DNA of 64,000 nucleotides from Pseudomonadota bacterium. GTDB taxonomy: Bacteria; Pseudomonadota; Gammaproteobacteria; Burkholderiales; Rhodocyclaceae. Made by a program: the position numbers and the translations under genes. Below, one piece after another: positions 55,657 to 64,000 of this stretch. The notes below the pieces were generated by a model that was not told the DNA's origin, ran no database searches, and saw only the letters and a program-made list of their open reading frames with translations. The stretch spans positions 62,001 through 126,000 of the forward strand of contig JAGTRU010000002.1 of the NCBI GenBank assembly GCA_018261905.1. Reading direction: 5' to 3'. Each line of letters begins with the position of its first letter. The first letter of the stretch is position 1.

Positions 55657-56421
55657 TCATGCAATGACTAGCCCGAGCGAAATCAACAAAAGTGCCAGCA
55701 ACGGACCGAATGGCTGATCCAAGAGCAAGGCGGCGATGAAAGCCGCAAAATAGGAGAGAATGCCGATCAACAGTGCCATCCACAGTCCGCTACGCCAATT
55801 TCGTCCACGCCGGAAAGCGAGCCAGGGCGGGATGAAGACCAGAGCAAAAGCCCCCATGATCCCCATGTTCATCGTTGCCAGGGCCAGCAATAGGGCGGCC
55901 AGCAGATCGAAACCACTCTGGATCGGCCAGGCCTTGAGACCCCGGACGCGGAAAAAATCCGGATAGACATGGGCCAGCAATAAATGCTGCGAGAGCAGAC
56001 GCAAAATCAGCAGTCCGAGCCCGCCCGAGACGAAAACCGACCACAGTTGCTCGCTTCCGGCAAAGTATAGCTGGCCATCGAACATAGCATGCCCCAGGCG
56101 TTCGGCCAGCGGCTGATTGGCGGCCAGCAGCACGGCGACCGACCACCCCCCGAGCAGGAGCAGGGCATAACTGGCTCCGCCGCTCAGGCGCCGGGCAAAC
56201 AAACGCTTGCCGGCACCGGCCAAACCCGCTGCCGCCAGGCCGCCAATCATCGGCGCCAACCCGGCGACCAAGGCCAGCAAGGCCCCGGCCGCCGCAATAT
56301 GTGAATAGGCAAGCGCCGCCAGCCACTCGTCACGCAGACGAAGATAGCAACCGAGTAGCGGCAGCAGGATGGCCAGCCCAAGACCGGTCAAAAAAGGAAC
56401 CAGAAACAACTCATTGCCCAT
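55657..56421 (-). CDS. znuB: Metal ABC transporter permease (ZnuB-type)
   Basis: This 254-residue protein has about eight spans and the ABC-3 family pattern (FLVPFLTGLGLAILLPLLGC, WLAALAYSHIAAAGALLAL, ALLLALATMNMGIMGAFALV). ATG 56421 lies inside the end of the ATPase gene. It forms the membrane channel of a zinc-type importer. Confidence 0.85.
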   Translation of the reverse strand: MGNELFLVPFLTGLGLAILLPLLGCYLRLRDEWLAALAYSHIAAAGALLALVAGLAPMIGGLAAAGLAGAGKRLFARRLSGGASYALLLLGGWSVAVLLAANQPLAERLGHAMFDGQLYFAGSEQLWSVFVSGGLGLLILRLLSQHLLLAHVYPDFFRVRGLKAWPIQSGFDLLAALLLALATMNMGIMGAFALVFIPPWLAFRRGRNWRSGLWMALLIGILSYFAAFIAALLLDQPFGPLLALLLISLGLVIA

Positions 56422-56989
56422 TGCCGCCTCCAAGAACGACAACCCGGTCGCATACGGCCTCGACGAAAGCTGCATCGTGGCTGACCACGACAATGCCGGC
56501 CCCCGCCTCGGCCCGTTCGCGCAGGTGGGCTGTCAGGTGGCCGACACCGGCGGCGTCGAGATTATTGGTCGGTTCATCGAGCAGGATCAGATCGGCCGGC
56601 GCCTGCAAAATTGCCCATAGCGCCAGGTAATGGCGCTGACCGCCGGACAAGCGATCAAGACGCAGATCGAGGCGCTCGCTCAACCACGGCGGCAAGCCGC
56701 CGGCGCCAGCCGTGGTCAAGGCCAACAGTTCGCGCCCCGAGAGCGGCAAGCCAACGACCGGAGGAATATCCTGGGTCTGCAGGGCCAGGCGCAGGCCCCG
56801 CCGGAGTTCGATGCTGCCCGAAAAAATTTGCGCGCGGCCGGCAAAAGCCGCCAGCAAGGTGCTTTTGCCGACCCCGTTGGGACCGGTCAGGCCGACGATT
56901 TCGCCGGCCGCCAGCACCAGGTCGACCGCCTCGGTGGCGGCTGACTGCCAGCCGGCAATCAGGTTCTCGGCACGCAGCAGGCAATTCAC
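56411..56989 (-). CDS. znuC: Metal ABC transporter ATPase (ZnuC-type)
   Basis: This 192-residue ATPase has Walker A GPNGVGKST, signature LSGGQRHYLAL and Walker B LILLDEPTNNLD. It is short for ZnuC (about 250) and lacks the C-terminal tail. It starts at GTG overlapping the znuA stop by four bases and overlaps the permease gene by 11. Confidence 0.88.
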   Translation of the reverse strand: MNCLLRAENLIAGWQSAATEAVDLVLAAGEIVGLTGPNGVGKSTLLAAFAGRAQIFSGSIELRRGLRLALQTQDIPPVVGLPLSGRELLALTTAGAGGLPPWLSERLDLRLDRLSGGQRHYLALWAILQAPADLILLDEPTNNLDAAGVGHLTAHLRERAEAGAGIVVVSHDAAFVEAVCDRVVVLGGGNGQ

Positions 56990-57882
56990 CGCAAGGCTTT
57001 CAGCAAACGTTGCAGGGTGTCATCAAACAGGCCAAAAAGATCGCTGGCTTCCGCCGTACCGCCTACCGTAAAGGGCAACAATACGGCCGGAATACCTGCC
57101 TTTCCGGCCATCCACTGACTCGGCCCATCCTGCTGGTAAGCGGTGCGCAGCACCATTTTCGCCGGCACCGTCTGCTGACGGGCGAGCAAGGCGCTAAGCT
57201 GGCCGCTGGTCGGTTCGATCCCAGGTTTCGGCTCGAGCGACCCGACCTCCCTGATACCCAGCCAGCTCGAAAGATAGATGAAGGACTGGTGATGGACCAG
57301 AACCGCAACTCCGCGCAAAGGCGCCCCTTCCTTTTCCCAGCGCACCATGGCGCTCCGCCATTTGCCGGCGAAGGTCTTGAACGCCGCCTGATAGCTTGCG
57401 GCGTTGGCGGCATCCAGTTCACTAAGGCGTGCCGTCAGCGCTTCGCCGACTTTCAGGATATTGCGCGGATCGAGCTGGATATGCGGATTGCCTCCGGAAT
57501 GTACGTCGCCATGGGCCCGATCGAGCACCGTTGGGACATCCAGGCGCTTGACCCAGGCCGCCGCCTCGAAATAGCCCGGCTGTCCCGGCTGGATCGCCGC
57601 ATTGCCGGAATCGCGCAGCACCAACGGCAACCAGCCGACTTCCAAGTCGGCGCCGACGGCGATCACCAGTTGAGCCTGCCGCGCCTGCGCCAGCAGCGAG
57701 GGCTTGGCCTCGATCCGGTGCGGGTCCTGGAAGGCCGTCGTCGCCGTGTAAACCCGCACCTTGTCGCCGCCGATTTCCTTGGCCAGAGCGCCCCACTCCG
57801 GCACCGTCGCGAAAATATTGAGATTGGCCCAAGCCGGCAATGCCGCCAGCGCGAGCAGAAGGATGGTGATCCGTTTTTTCAT
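56986..57882 (-). CDS. znuA: Metal ABC transporter substrate-binding protein (ZnuA-type)
   Basis: This 298-residue periplasmic protein has a signal peptide (1-19) and cluster A-I ligands His55 (QDPHRIEAKPS), His134 (NPHIQLDP), His198 (VHHQSFIYL) and probably Asp281. The His-rich loop of many ZnuA proteins is absent. GIEPTSGQLSAL is family-typical. ATG 57882 is chosen because AGGAG lies 6 bases upstream. Zinc is likeliest; manganese or iron cannot be excluded. Confidence 0.88.
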   Translation of the reverse strand: MKKRITILLLALAALPAWANLNIFATVPEWGALAKEIGGDKVRVYTATTAFQDPHRIEAKPSLLAQARQAQLVIAVGADLEVGWLPLVLRDSGNAAIQPGQPGYFEAAAWVKRLDVPTVLDRAHGDVHSGGNPHIQLDPRNILKVGEALTARLSELDAANAASYQAAFKTFAGKWRSAMVRWEKEGAPLRGVAVLVHHQSFIYLSSWLGIREVGSLEPKPGIEPTSGQLSALLARQQTVPAKMVLRTAYQQDGPSQWMAGKAGIPAVLLPFTVGGTAEASDLFGLFDDTLQRLLKALR

Positions 57883-57891
57883 CGTCATCTC

Positions 57892-59241
57892 CTAGAACTT
57901 GTGGGCGCCATGGGCACCCAGACTCATGATGTACTGCAGGGTCCACTGGTTATCGGTGATACCCCGCAACGATTTGTCCTGGGCGTACTGCAGGCGCAGG
58001 CGGGAGAACTCGCTCCAGCTATAGTCGAGCATCGCCGTGGATTTCTTTGGCGTATAGGCGTCGACCACCAGATTGAGCGCATTACTGCCGAAGTCCCGGC
58101 TTCCGCTATCGAGTTGCTCGTAACGCAAACCGGCCCGCCACTCGGGAGCGAATTGGTAAACGCCCTGGGCATACCAGCCACGCTGTTGCGTGCGATAGTT
58201 ACTAATTGCCCCGGCGCCGCAGAGACCGTCGGTACAATTCAGCTCGCCACTTTCCCGGCGTGAGAAATACTCGCTCTGGAACTTGAAGTTCTGGTATTTC
58301 GGATTACCGTTCGGCGCCCATTTCCAGACAAAATCGGCCAACCAGGTCGTCGAGTCGCCGGTGAAGGCCCCCTGCGCCGGCGCCCCGCCAAGATCAGTAA
58401 ACTCGGCGCTGCGCTCGCTGGCCTTGGTCTTTAACCAGGAAAGACCGACCCGCCAGCTATGCGAAATTCCCAGGTCGTCTCCGACGTGCGCGTACAGCGC
58501 CGAACCGCCGGCCCCGTTGCGATTGCGCTCGGTTCCCGGGAAATTGGCGCCCCGCCCAAGTTCGGCGCCGAACTCGACAAACACCGGCGTCGGGGCCAGC
58601 CATTTGAGTTGCACACCATCCTGGCTGTAACTGTCGCCGAACATTGCCTGGTACATCAACGGCGCATCGGCGAAATCGCGGGCATGCGGGTGCTGTTCGT
58701 TGAGGTAGCCGATGCCGGAACGGAAACGCCCGGCCTTGAGCCCGACGCCATGGCCGATACTCAGCGACTGGAACCAGGCCTCCTCGATATTCGCCTGCCC
58801 GTCAGCCATCGCGACGATGGCCTGGCCGCGCCAGTAGGGATCGATGTTGGCGGCCAGGACGAGCTCGGTCTCATCGGCCGAAAAACCGCGAGTGTTGGCG
58901 CCCTCGACCCCGGACGGAAAGAAACCGCTGATACCGCGGTTCGGGAGGTCCTTCATCCGGCGGACCTTGCCCTGGAGGATCAACGATACCTCGGGATTAA
59001 GGGCGCTGGCCGAGGATTGGGCGGACGCTGCCATGGTTTCGACGACGGGCGCCGGTTCGGCACGGGCGGACTTGCTCTCCGCTTCGGCCAGTCTGTTTTC
59101 GAGTGCGGCAATGCGCTGTTCGTAGCTTTGCTTCATTTCGGCAATCTGGGCGCGGATGGCGACCAGATCGGCATCGCTGCCAGCCGCCTGGGCGCCGCAC
59201 GAAGCGGCTAGCAAGGCAGCCATGGCAAAGGATTTCGGCAT
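57892..59241 (-). CDS. Outer-membrane porin-like protein of the metal uptake operon
   Basis: This 449-residue protein has a signal peptide (1-21), a short coiled coil (about 25-58, LVAIRAQIAEMKQSYEQRIA) and then a beta-barrel rich in aromatic-ended alternating strands (QFAPEWRAGLRYEQLDSGSR; WSEFSRLRLQYAQDKS), ending LGAHGAHKF. It lacks a TonB box and plug, so it is a porin. It is 9 bp upstream of znuA, so a role in letting the metal cross the outer membrane is inferred from position. Confidence 0.82.
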   Translation of the reverse strand: MPKSFAMAALLAASCGAQAAGSDADLVAIRAQIAEMKQSYEQRIAALENRLAEAESKSARAEPAPVVETMAASAQSSASALNPEVSLILQGKVRRMKDLPNRGISGFFPSGVEGANTRGFSADETELVLAANIDPYWRGQAIVAMADGQANIEEAWFQSLSIGHGVGLKAGRFRSGIGYLNEQHPHARDFADAPLMYQAMFGDSYSQDGVQLKWLAPTPVFVEFGAELGRGANFPGTERNRNGAGGSALYAHVGDDLGISHSWRVGLSWLKTKASERSAEFTDLGGAPAQGAFTGDSTTWLADFVWKWAPNGNPKYQNFKFQSEYFSRRESGELNCTDGLCGAGAISNYRTQQRGWYAQGVYQFAPEWRAGLRYEQLDSGSRDFGSNALNLVVDAYTPKKSTAMLDYSWSEFSRLRLQYAQDKSLRGITDNQWTLQYIMSLGAHGAHKF

Positions 59242-59331
59242 GGGATTCTCCTGAAAATGCACGGGTTCGACCGCCGGCGGTTGTCGATAAGACAAGCCGC
59301 ATCAGGCGGTCAACGCTTTAAAGGGCAATTT

Positions 59332-59610
59332 TCAGAGGATCGGGGGATCGCGCTGGCAGGCCTGCGGCGGCGGGAAGGTCGTCCGGGCATGCGCTGACAG
59401 CGTTTCCGGCGCCTGGCCGGCAAGGACGACCGGCGGCAGGACAAGCAACGACGGCAGGGCCGAACCAAGGTCGTGGGCCACCAGACAAAGTTCGCAGGCG
59501 TGGGTTGGGACGCCGCCCTTGCCCGCTGCGTGCTCGACCGCATGCGCCCCGGCCCAAACCTGGGAAAGGAAAAGCAGGACGACGAGAAGGAGGTGCGGCA
59601 GCCGAGGCAT
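59332..59610 (-). CDS. Small exported Cys/His-rich protein at the head of the metal operon
   Basis: This 92-residue protein has a signal peptide (1-21) and a cluster of likely metal ligands: His23 and His27 (AHAVEH), then His37, Cys39, Cys42 and His47 (THACELCLVAHD). The pattern resembles short DUF2946-type exported proteins found near metal genes. It has only a weak ribosome site. The 90-bp gap to the porin gene holds no obvious terminator, so it is probably the first gene of the operon. Confidence 0.65.
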   Translation of the reverse strand: MPRLPHLLLVVLLFLSQVWAGAHAVEHAAGKGGVPTHACELCLVAHDLGSALPSLLVLPPVVLAGQAPETLSAHARTTFPPPQACQRDPPIL

Positions 59611-59667
59611 GGAACTCAGTTTAGCAGGGACGAATTACATTCACGTGGCAAAGCTTGAGGACGGCTC

Positions 59668-60861
59668 TCAATCGACCTGGAGGAGCAGTCCCTTGAGATA
59701 CTCGCCTTCCGGAAAGTTCAGCGCCACCGGATGGTCGGCCGCCCCGGCCAGACGGCGAACGATGCGCGCCGTGCGGCCGGCGTCATGCGCCGCGCCGGCG
59801 ACGATTTTCTGGAACAGTTCGAGGCCGATGCCGCCGGAACAGGAATAGGTCATCAACAGACCACCCGGCTGCAACAGCTTGCAACCGAAGACATTGATGT
59901 CCTTGTAGGCCTTGGCGGCGCGCTCGGCATGCGAGGCAGACGGGGCAAACTTGGGGGGATCAAGAACGATCAGGTCGAACAGCCGGCCCTCTTTCTTGAA
60001 ATCGCGCAGCGCCTGGAAGACATCCGCTTCCTGCCAGCGTGCCCGTTCGGCAGGCAATTGCGGGTTGAGCGCCAGATTGGCTTTGGCCTGCTCCAGCGCC
60101 GGGCCGGAAGAATCAATGGAGAGCACGCTGGCCGCGCCGCCGGCCAGCGCCTGCAGCGAAAAGCCCGCGGTGTAGCAGAAACAGTTCAGGACATCCTTGC
60201 CGGCCGCCAATTGGCCAAGCAGGGCGCGGTTGTCGCGCTGGTCGAGATAGAAACCGGTCTTGTGGCCGCCGACGACATCAACCGCCAGGCGGACACCATT
60301 TTCATCGATGAAAAGTGGCGTCGCCGGGGCCTCGCCGTACAGCCAGCCGGTGGTCGGCTCCAGGCCTTCCATGCCGCGCACGTCGGAATCGGAACGCTCA
60401 TAGACACGGGCGCAGCCGGTCGCCTTGACCAGGCCGGCGACAATGGCGTTGCGCCACTTGTCGGCGCCGGCCGAGGTTAGCTGGACGACCACGGTATCGC
60501 CGTACTGGTCGGCGATGACGCCGGGCAGGCCGTCGGATTCGGCATGGATCAGGCGCAGTCCCTGCTGGCCGCGCAATTCCGGCAGCGCCTGGCGGCGCGC
60601 CACGGCGGCGGCGACACGGCGCTTGAAGAAGGCGTCGTCGATCGACTCATCGGCATCGAACGTCCAGAAGCGGGCGCGAATCTGCGATTTCGGACTGTAG
60701 GCGGCACGGCCGAGCGGCCGCAGGTTGTCGGCCAGGACCTCGACCGTGTCGCCCGGCCGGGCCCGGCCTTCCAGCCGCCCGACGGAGCCGGCGAAGACCC
60801 AGGGATGATGCTGCTTGAACGCCGAACGTTCCTTACCCGGCATGAGAATGAGCTGAGCCAT
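59668..60861 (-). CDS. rlmI: RlmI-type 23S rRNA (cytosine-C5) methyltransferase
   Basis: This 397-residue enzyme has an N-terminal PUA domain (KQHHPWVFAGSVGRLEGRAR), an EEHEE-like linker and a SAM-dependent methyltransferase domain: NCFCYTAGFSLQAL (SAM motif I), IVLDPPKFAPS (catalytic motif IV) and TYSCSGG, whose Cys fits the nucleophile. E. coli RlmI modifies C1962 of 23S rRNA; the specific target here is inferred. ATG 60861 gives the family N-terminus. Confidence 0.88.
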   Translation of the reverse strand: MAQLILMPGKERSAFKQHHPWVFAGSVGRLEGRARPGDTVEVLADNLRPLGRAAYSPKSQIRARFWTFDADESIDDAFFKRRVAAAVARRQALPELRGQQGLRLIHAESDGLPGVIADQYGDTVVVQLTSAGADKWRNAIVAGLVKATGCARVYERSDSDVRGMEGLEPTTGWLYGEAPATPLFIDENGVRLAVDVVGGHKTGFYLDQRDNRALLGQLAAGKDVLNCFCYTAGFSLQALAGGAASVLSIDSSGPALEQAKANLALNPQLPAERARWQEADVFQALRDFKKEGRLFDLIVLDPPKFAPSASHAERAAKAYKDINVFGCKLLQPGGLLMTYSCSGGIGLELFQKIVAGAAHDAGRTARIVRRLAGAADHPVALNFPEGEYLKGLLLQVD

Positions 60862-60880
60862 GTTTTTTCCCGACCTCAAA

Positions 60881-60916
60881 AGCAAGAAGCCCCGGTTACC
60901 GCGAGGCAACCGGGGC
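60881..60916 (-). terminator. Intrinsic terminator of the 50-residue basic protein gene
   Basis: GCCCCGGTT (60889-60897) pairs perfectly with AACCGGGGC (60908-60916). On the minus strand the 9-bp stem is followed by TTCTTGCTTTT. It lies 20 bp past the stop of the small gene. Confidence 0.8.
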
Positions 60917-60935
60917 CGAACAAACCTGTATCTGC

Positions 60936-61088
60936 TTAGTTACCCAGCGCCTTGCGGTTACGGGCGTGGCATTCGGCGGCGTAGATGACCTTGAATGCAG
61001 TCTTGCCGTCGCCCTTGAAGAGGCGCTTGGCGGACTTGGAAATGCTGCGGCGTTCCAGGGAAGAACGGCGGGTGCGGTTGATTGCCAT
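60936..61088 (-). CDS. Small basic protein of unknown function, own promoter and terminator
   Basis: This 50-residue protein begins MAINRTRRSSLERRSISKSA, continues KRLFKGDGKTAFKVIYAAEC and ends HARNRKALGN. It is strongly basic with one cysteine and no signal or span, which fits RNA, DNA or ribosome binding. ATG 61088 has AAGGAG 6 bases upstream. A near-consensus promoter lies directly upstream and a perfect stem terminator downstream, so it is a separate and probably abundant transcript. I do not recognise the family. Confidence 0.8.
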   Translation of the reverse strand: MAINRTRRSSLERRSISKSAKRLFKGDGKTAFKVIYAAECHARNRKALGN

Positions 61089-61127
61089 GACTAACTCCTT
61101 GATTCCGGCTATTTTTTGAAACCGTGA

Positions 61128-61156
61128 ATCATAGAGGGTAGCAGAGAAAAGGTCAA
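61128..61156 (-). promoter_or_regulatory. Strong sigma-70 promoter of the 50-residue protein gene
   Basis: TTGACC (-35, 61151-61156) and TATGAT (-10, 61128-61133) are separated by exactly 17 bases on the minus strand, leaving a leader of about 32 bases. It is the best promoter match in the window. Confidence 0.8.
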
Positions 61157-61207
61157 TTGCCGCCGGTATTTTCGGGAATTGCCGAAATAGCGCGGGACAG
61201 CCCGGCG

Positions 61208-62107
61208 CTAAGGCTTTCTTTTGGCTCGTGGATGCGCGGCGTCGTAAGTCCGGGCCAGGTGCTGGAAATCGAGATGCGTATAGACCTGCGTCGAGGCAAT
61301 GCTGGCATGACCGAGCATTTCCTGCACGGCGCGCAGGTCGCCCGAAGATTGCAACACATGCGAGGCAAAGGAGTGGCGCAGCATGTGCGGATGCACATGG
61401 CGCGGCAAACCCAGCAGGAGCGCCCGCCGCGCCAGACGTTCCTCGATCATGCGATGGCTGATGCGTCGGCCACGCACACCGACAAACAAGGCGTTTTCTT
61501 CGGCCCCGGCCAGGTTGTCGCGCACCGCCGCCCAAGCCGCCATGGCCCTTTGCGCCATGCTGCCGACCGGCACCAGGCGCGCCTTACTGCGTTTTCCCAG
61601 AACCCTCACTTCACCCTCGCGCAGGATGCTGTCCAGCGCCTCGCGGTCGAGCGCCGCCAGTTCGGCCAGACGCAGGCCGGAGGAGTAAAACAATTCGAAC
61701 ATCGCCGTGTCGCGCGCCCCGAGCACGGGATCGTCATCCTCGACGGCATCGAGTAATCGATTGGCCTCATCGACCGACAAGGCCTTCGGCAGCAGGCGCG
61801 GCGATTTGGGCGCCCGGATGCCGGCGCAGGGATTGGCCGGCACGGCACCGCGCTCGCCCAACCAAGCAAAGAAACAGCGCCAGGCGGAAAGCAGACGGGC
61901 CAATGAACGGCCACCCAGTCCCTGACCGTGTAGCTGGGCGACGAAGCGGCGAATCTGCTGGCCGTGCAAACCGGCCAGCGGCGTTTCACCGGCGGCGGCG
62001 ATGAGTTTTTGCAGGTCGCGCCGGTAATTGCTGATGGTATGTGGCGACAACCGCCGCTGCTCGGCCAGTTCGGCCAGCCAGGCGGCAACGGCGTCGCCCG
62101 GGGTCAC
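61208..62107 (-). CDS. xerC: Tyrosine recombinase XerC
   Basis: This 299-residue recombinase resolves chromosome dimers at dif with XerD. The SAM-like N-domain (1-90) is followed by the catalytic domain with Arg146 (SSGLRLAEL), Lys172, His241 and Arg244 (HPHMLRHSF), His267 (LGHAS) and nucleophile Tyr276. It overlaps the DUF484 gene by four bases in the classic dapF-DUF484-xerC order. Confidence 0.95.
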   Translation of the reverse strand: MTPGDAVAAWLAELAEQRRLSPHTISNYRRDLQKLIAAAGETPLAGLHGQQIRRFVAQLHGQGLGGRSLARLLSAWRCFFAWLGERGAVPANPCAGIRAPKSPRLLPKALSVDEANRLLDAVEDDDPVLGARDTAMFELFYSSGLRLAELAALDREALDSILREGEVRVLGKRSKARLVPVGSMAQRAMAAWAAVRDNLAGAEENALFVGVRGRRISHRMIEERLARRALLLGLPRHVHPHMLRHSFASHVLQSSGDLRAVQEMLGHASIASTQVYTHLDFQHLARTYDAAHPRAKRKP

Positions 62108-62775
62108 AGCACGCTCTTGGTCACTCGGGCCAGCGCGGCGGAAACCATTTCGCCGAGACGTTCGAGATAGAGCGTGCCCATGTCGGCGTAGAAACGCTGC
62201 GCCTCTTCACTGCCCAGCGCGACCATGCCGATGGTGCCGCCGCCGTTGCGCAGGGCGATCAATGCCTGCGAACGGATATGGTTGGCATGCTCGCCGAACC
62301 ACGAGGCCGTGCCGAAACCGGCCGTCGAGCCGCAATACGGGCGGCCCAGGGTTTCGGCGAAAACCTGCAGTTCTTCGCTGACCGCGGCGAATTCCGGCAG
62401 GTCTTCGATATCGTCCGGCTTGTGCCACAGACGCAGGGCAACATGCGGTACGGAGAAATCGTCACGCAGGTGGAAATTGAGCAGATGAATCACCGCCTGG
62501 AAGGTCTCGGCAGCGATCAGGCCGACCGCCAGGCGATGGACCTTTTCGGAAATCTGGTCATTCTCCTCACCGAAGGCGATCAGCTCGGCCAGCTTGCTTT
62601 CCGACTGACGATTTTTTTCGCGCAGTGTCAGCATCTGCCGCTCGGCCAGCGAAATGGCCCGGCCGCCGTGCGGATGCGGCAGGAAAATCTGCGAAATCAG
62701 ATCGGCGTACTGCTCGAAAAAACCAGGGTTGTTTTTCAGGTAGTCGGCAACTTCTTCGGGGAACAGCGCGCTCAT
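62104..62775 (-). CDS. DUF484 (YigA-like, GAF-fold) protein
   Basis: This 223-residue protein begins with [20 protein letters not shown] and [20 protein letters not shown], the DUF484 signature, then a short coiled coil and a GAF-like domain ([21 protein letters not shown]). The function is unknown. It overlaps dapF and xerC by four bases each. Confidence 0.92.
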   Translation of the reverse strand: MSALFPEEVADYLKNNPGFFEQYADLISQIFLPHPHGGRAISLAERQMLTLREKNRQSESKLAELIAFGEENDQISEKVHRLAVGLIAAETFQAVIHLLNFHLRDDFSVPHVALRLWHKPDDIEDLPEFAAVSEELQVFAETLGRPYCGSTAGFGTASWFGEHANHIRSQALIALRNGGGTIGMVALGSEEAQRFYADMGTLYLERLGEMVSAALARVTKSVL

Positions 62776-63602
62776 AATTCAATTTCTCCAGAGAAGACCG
62801 TCACGGCCGGACCGGTCATCAAAACGGGACGATCGGTGCCACCCCAGACAATCGTCAGTTCGCCGCCGCGCGTCGTGACACGCACCGGCGAGTCGAGCAG
62901 ACCGCGCCGGATACCGGCGACCACGGCGGCGCAGGCCCCCGTGCCGCAGGCCAGGGTCTCGCCCGAACCGCGTTCATAGACCCGCAATTTGATGGCATGG
63001 CGGTCGACCACCTGCATGAAGCCGGCGTTCACCCGCTGCGGGAAGCGCTGGTGATTTTCGATCAGCGGCCCATGTTCGGCGACCGGTGCCTGCTCGACAT
63101 CCGTCACCACCTGCACGGCATGCGGGTTACCCATCGAGACGACGCTGATATCGAGCGTTTCATCGGCGACGTCGAGAGAATAAATGATCACGTCCTCGTC
63201 ATGCAGGAAGGGAATCTCGGCCGGCAAAAAGCGCGGCACGCCCATATCGACGGTGACCTTGCCGTCCGCTTCGAGGCGCGGCGCGATGATGCCGCTCTTG
63301 GTTTCGACGCGGATTTCGCGCTTCTCGGTGAGGCCGGTTTCATGCACGAAGCGCACGAAACAACGGGCACCGTTGCCGCACTGTTCGACCTCGCTGCCGT
63401 CGGCATTGAAAATCCGGTAGCGGAAATCGACGCCCGGCTGGCCAGCCGCTTCGACCAGCAGAATCTGGTCGCAACCGACGCCGAAATGCCGATCGGCGAG
63501 ATAACACAATTGTTCCGGAGTCAGAGAAATCGACTGACGAATGCCGTCCAGGACCACGAAATCATTGCCCAGACCATGCATTTTGGAGAATTTGAGCTTC
63601 AC
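62772..63602 (-). CDS. dapF: Diaminopimelate epimerase
   Basis: This 276-residue PLP-independent epimerase makes meso-diaminopimelate for lysine and peptidoglycan. The two catalytic cysteines are Cys75 (QCGNGARC) and Cys219 (ACGTGACA). It starts at GTG ([20 protein letters not shown]), 20 bases from the predicted transcription start. Confidence 0.97.
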   Translation of the reverse strand: MKLKFSKMHGLGNDFVVLDGIRQSISLTPEQLCYLADRHFGVGCDQILLVEAAGQPGVDFRYRIFNADGSEVEQCGNGARCFVRFVHETGLTEKREIRVETKSGIIAPRLEADGKVTVDMGVPRFLPAEIPFLHDEDVIIYSLDVADETLDISVVSMGNPHAVQVVTDVEQAPVAEHGPLIENHQRFPQRVNAGFMQVVDRHAIKLRVYERGSGETLACGTGACAAVVAGIRRGLLDSPVRVTTRGGELTIVWGGTDRPVLMTGPAVTVFSGEIEL

Positions 63603-63628
63603 AAGGCGCCCCGCTGATGAATTAAAAA

Positions 63629-63657
63629 AGGATAGCAGACACAGGACGTTATCTCAA
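63629..63657 (-). promoter_or_regulatory. dapF: Sigma-70 promoter of dapF-DUF484-xerC
   Basis: TTGAGA (-35, 63652-63657) and TATCCT (-10, 63629-63634) are 17 bases apart on the minus strand, just upstream of dapF. Confidence 0.6.
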
Positions 63658-63661
63658 ATTC

Positions 63662-64000
63662 TTAAAGTTTTTTCTCCATAATGAAATCGTCCATCACGAA
63701 ACCGCGGCCAATGTCGTCGACAATCGCCTCGCGCACCACGAAGCCGTACTTCTTGTACGAGCCGATGGCCTTCTCGTTGCGCTTGTTGACTGCCAGGATC
63801 AGGCAGGGATAACCCTTCTTTTGCGCCCGCTGGGCGACATGCTCGATCAACTTGCCGCCGACGCCCTGACGCTGAACATCGGGGTGGATGTAGAGCTTGT
63901 CGAGCTTGAACTCGCCCTTGTAGATTTCGCTGAAGGCAAAGCCGACCCGGCGCCCGTCCTGGAAAGCCTGGTCCAGCCACTTGTCGGCATCTTCGAGATC
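63662..64000 (-). CDS. GNAT family acetyltransferase (5' end outside window)
   Basis: The visible 112 C-terminal residues show the GNAT core: FKLDKLYIHPDVQRQGVGGK (acetyl-CoA pyrophosphate loop QRQGVGG), LAVNKRNEKAIGSYKKYGF and a final strand ending FIMEKKL. The frame runs to the window edge, so the start is missing. The substrate is unknown. Confidence 0.88.
   Translation of the reverse strand, partial: DLEDADKWLDQAFQDGRRVGFAFSEIYKGEFKLDKLYIHPDVQRQGVGGKLIEHVAQRAQKKGYPCLILAVNKRNEKAIGSYKKYGFVVREAIVDDIGRGFVMDDFIMEKKL

Noticed and set aside
1..64000. CRISPR arrays, rRNA, tRNA, prophage or intact IS elements
   Set aside because: None seen on reading: no regular spaced repeats, no tRNA-like cloverleaf sequence, no transposase, integrase (other than XerC) or phage structural gene.

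Overview
The window is a GC-rich stretch of a betaproteobacterial chromosome, most likely Rhodocyclales (Dechloromonas/Azonexus/Azoarcus-like). This rests on gene order (pilMNOPQ-aroK-aroB-gltB-gltD, minCDE, dapF-DUF484-xerC, hslVU) and protein character. No database search was possible, so the genus is inference. It is mostly housekeeping chromosome with a few accessory patches. I saw no rRNA, tRNA, CRISPR array, intact insertion sequence or prophage.

Layout. 0-8.5 kb: the end of a tandem flavodoxin-like protein, an unrecognised membrane-anchored protein, a very unusual polysaccharide deacetylase-caspase-EF-hand-TPR fusion, a bacteriohemerythrin, a BrkB/YihY membrane protein and gpmI. 8.6-12.8 kb: a small module plus an HDOD protein, minCDE, and a short ClpX-like ATPase whose start codon lies in a 9-bp hairpin. 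12.8-15.1 kb: a Tim44-like/zinc-ribbon/TerB gene lying between the ClpX-like 3' end and a decayed 91-bp copy of that end, i.e. an insertion or duplication scar. 15.2-18.6 kb: small stress-type genes (Rho-N/plasmid-stabilisation-like, PRC barrel, CsbD, PHB-depolymerase-type esterase, cupin, a 24-residue membrane peptide), then a cheB remnant.

19-26 kb: an acyl-CoA oxidation block (ETF-QO, acyl-CoA dehydrogenase, etfAB, acyl-CoA ligase), which activates fatty acids and passes electrons to ubiquinone. 26-29 kb: a hybrid PAS histidine kinase overlapping an OmpR-type regulator. 29-34 kb: EF-G-like GTPase, small membrane protein, glmU and a membrane-anchored winged-helix protein. 34-46.8 kb: gltBD (with a possible attenuator), aroKB and pilMNOPQ. 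46.9-51.4 kb: mrcA, cyaY, lptM-like, lysA and a frameshifted hslR. 51.4-55.6 kb: AEC transporter, hslVU and a STAS-like protein directly upstream of hslV. 55.7-59.6 kb: a ZnuABC-type metal uptake operon with its own outer-membrane protein and a small Cys/His exported protein. 59.7-64 kb: rlmI, a 50-residue basic protein with its own strong promoter and terminator, xerC-DUF484-dapF and a GNAT fragment.

Three copies of a roughly 155-166 bp repeat with inverted CCGCAGAG-type ends lie between genes at 2.0, 6.6 and 18.9 kb. The best candidates for new biology are the deacetylase-caspase fusion, the Tim44/zinc-ribbon/TerB gene with its duplicated clpX-like border, the N-domain-less ClpX paralogue beside minE, and the 50-residue basic protein.
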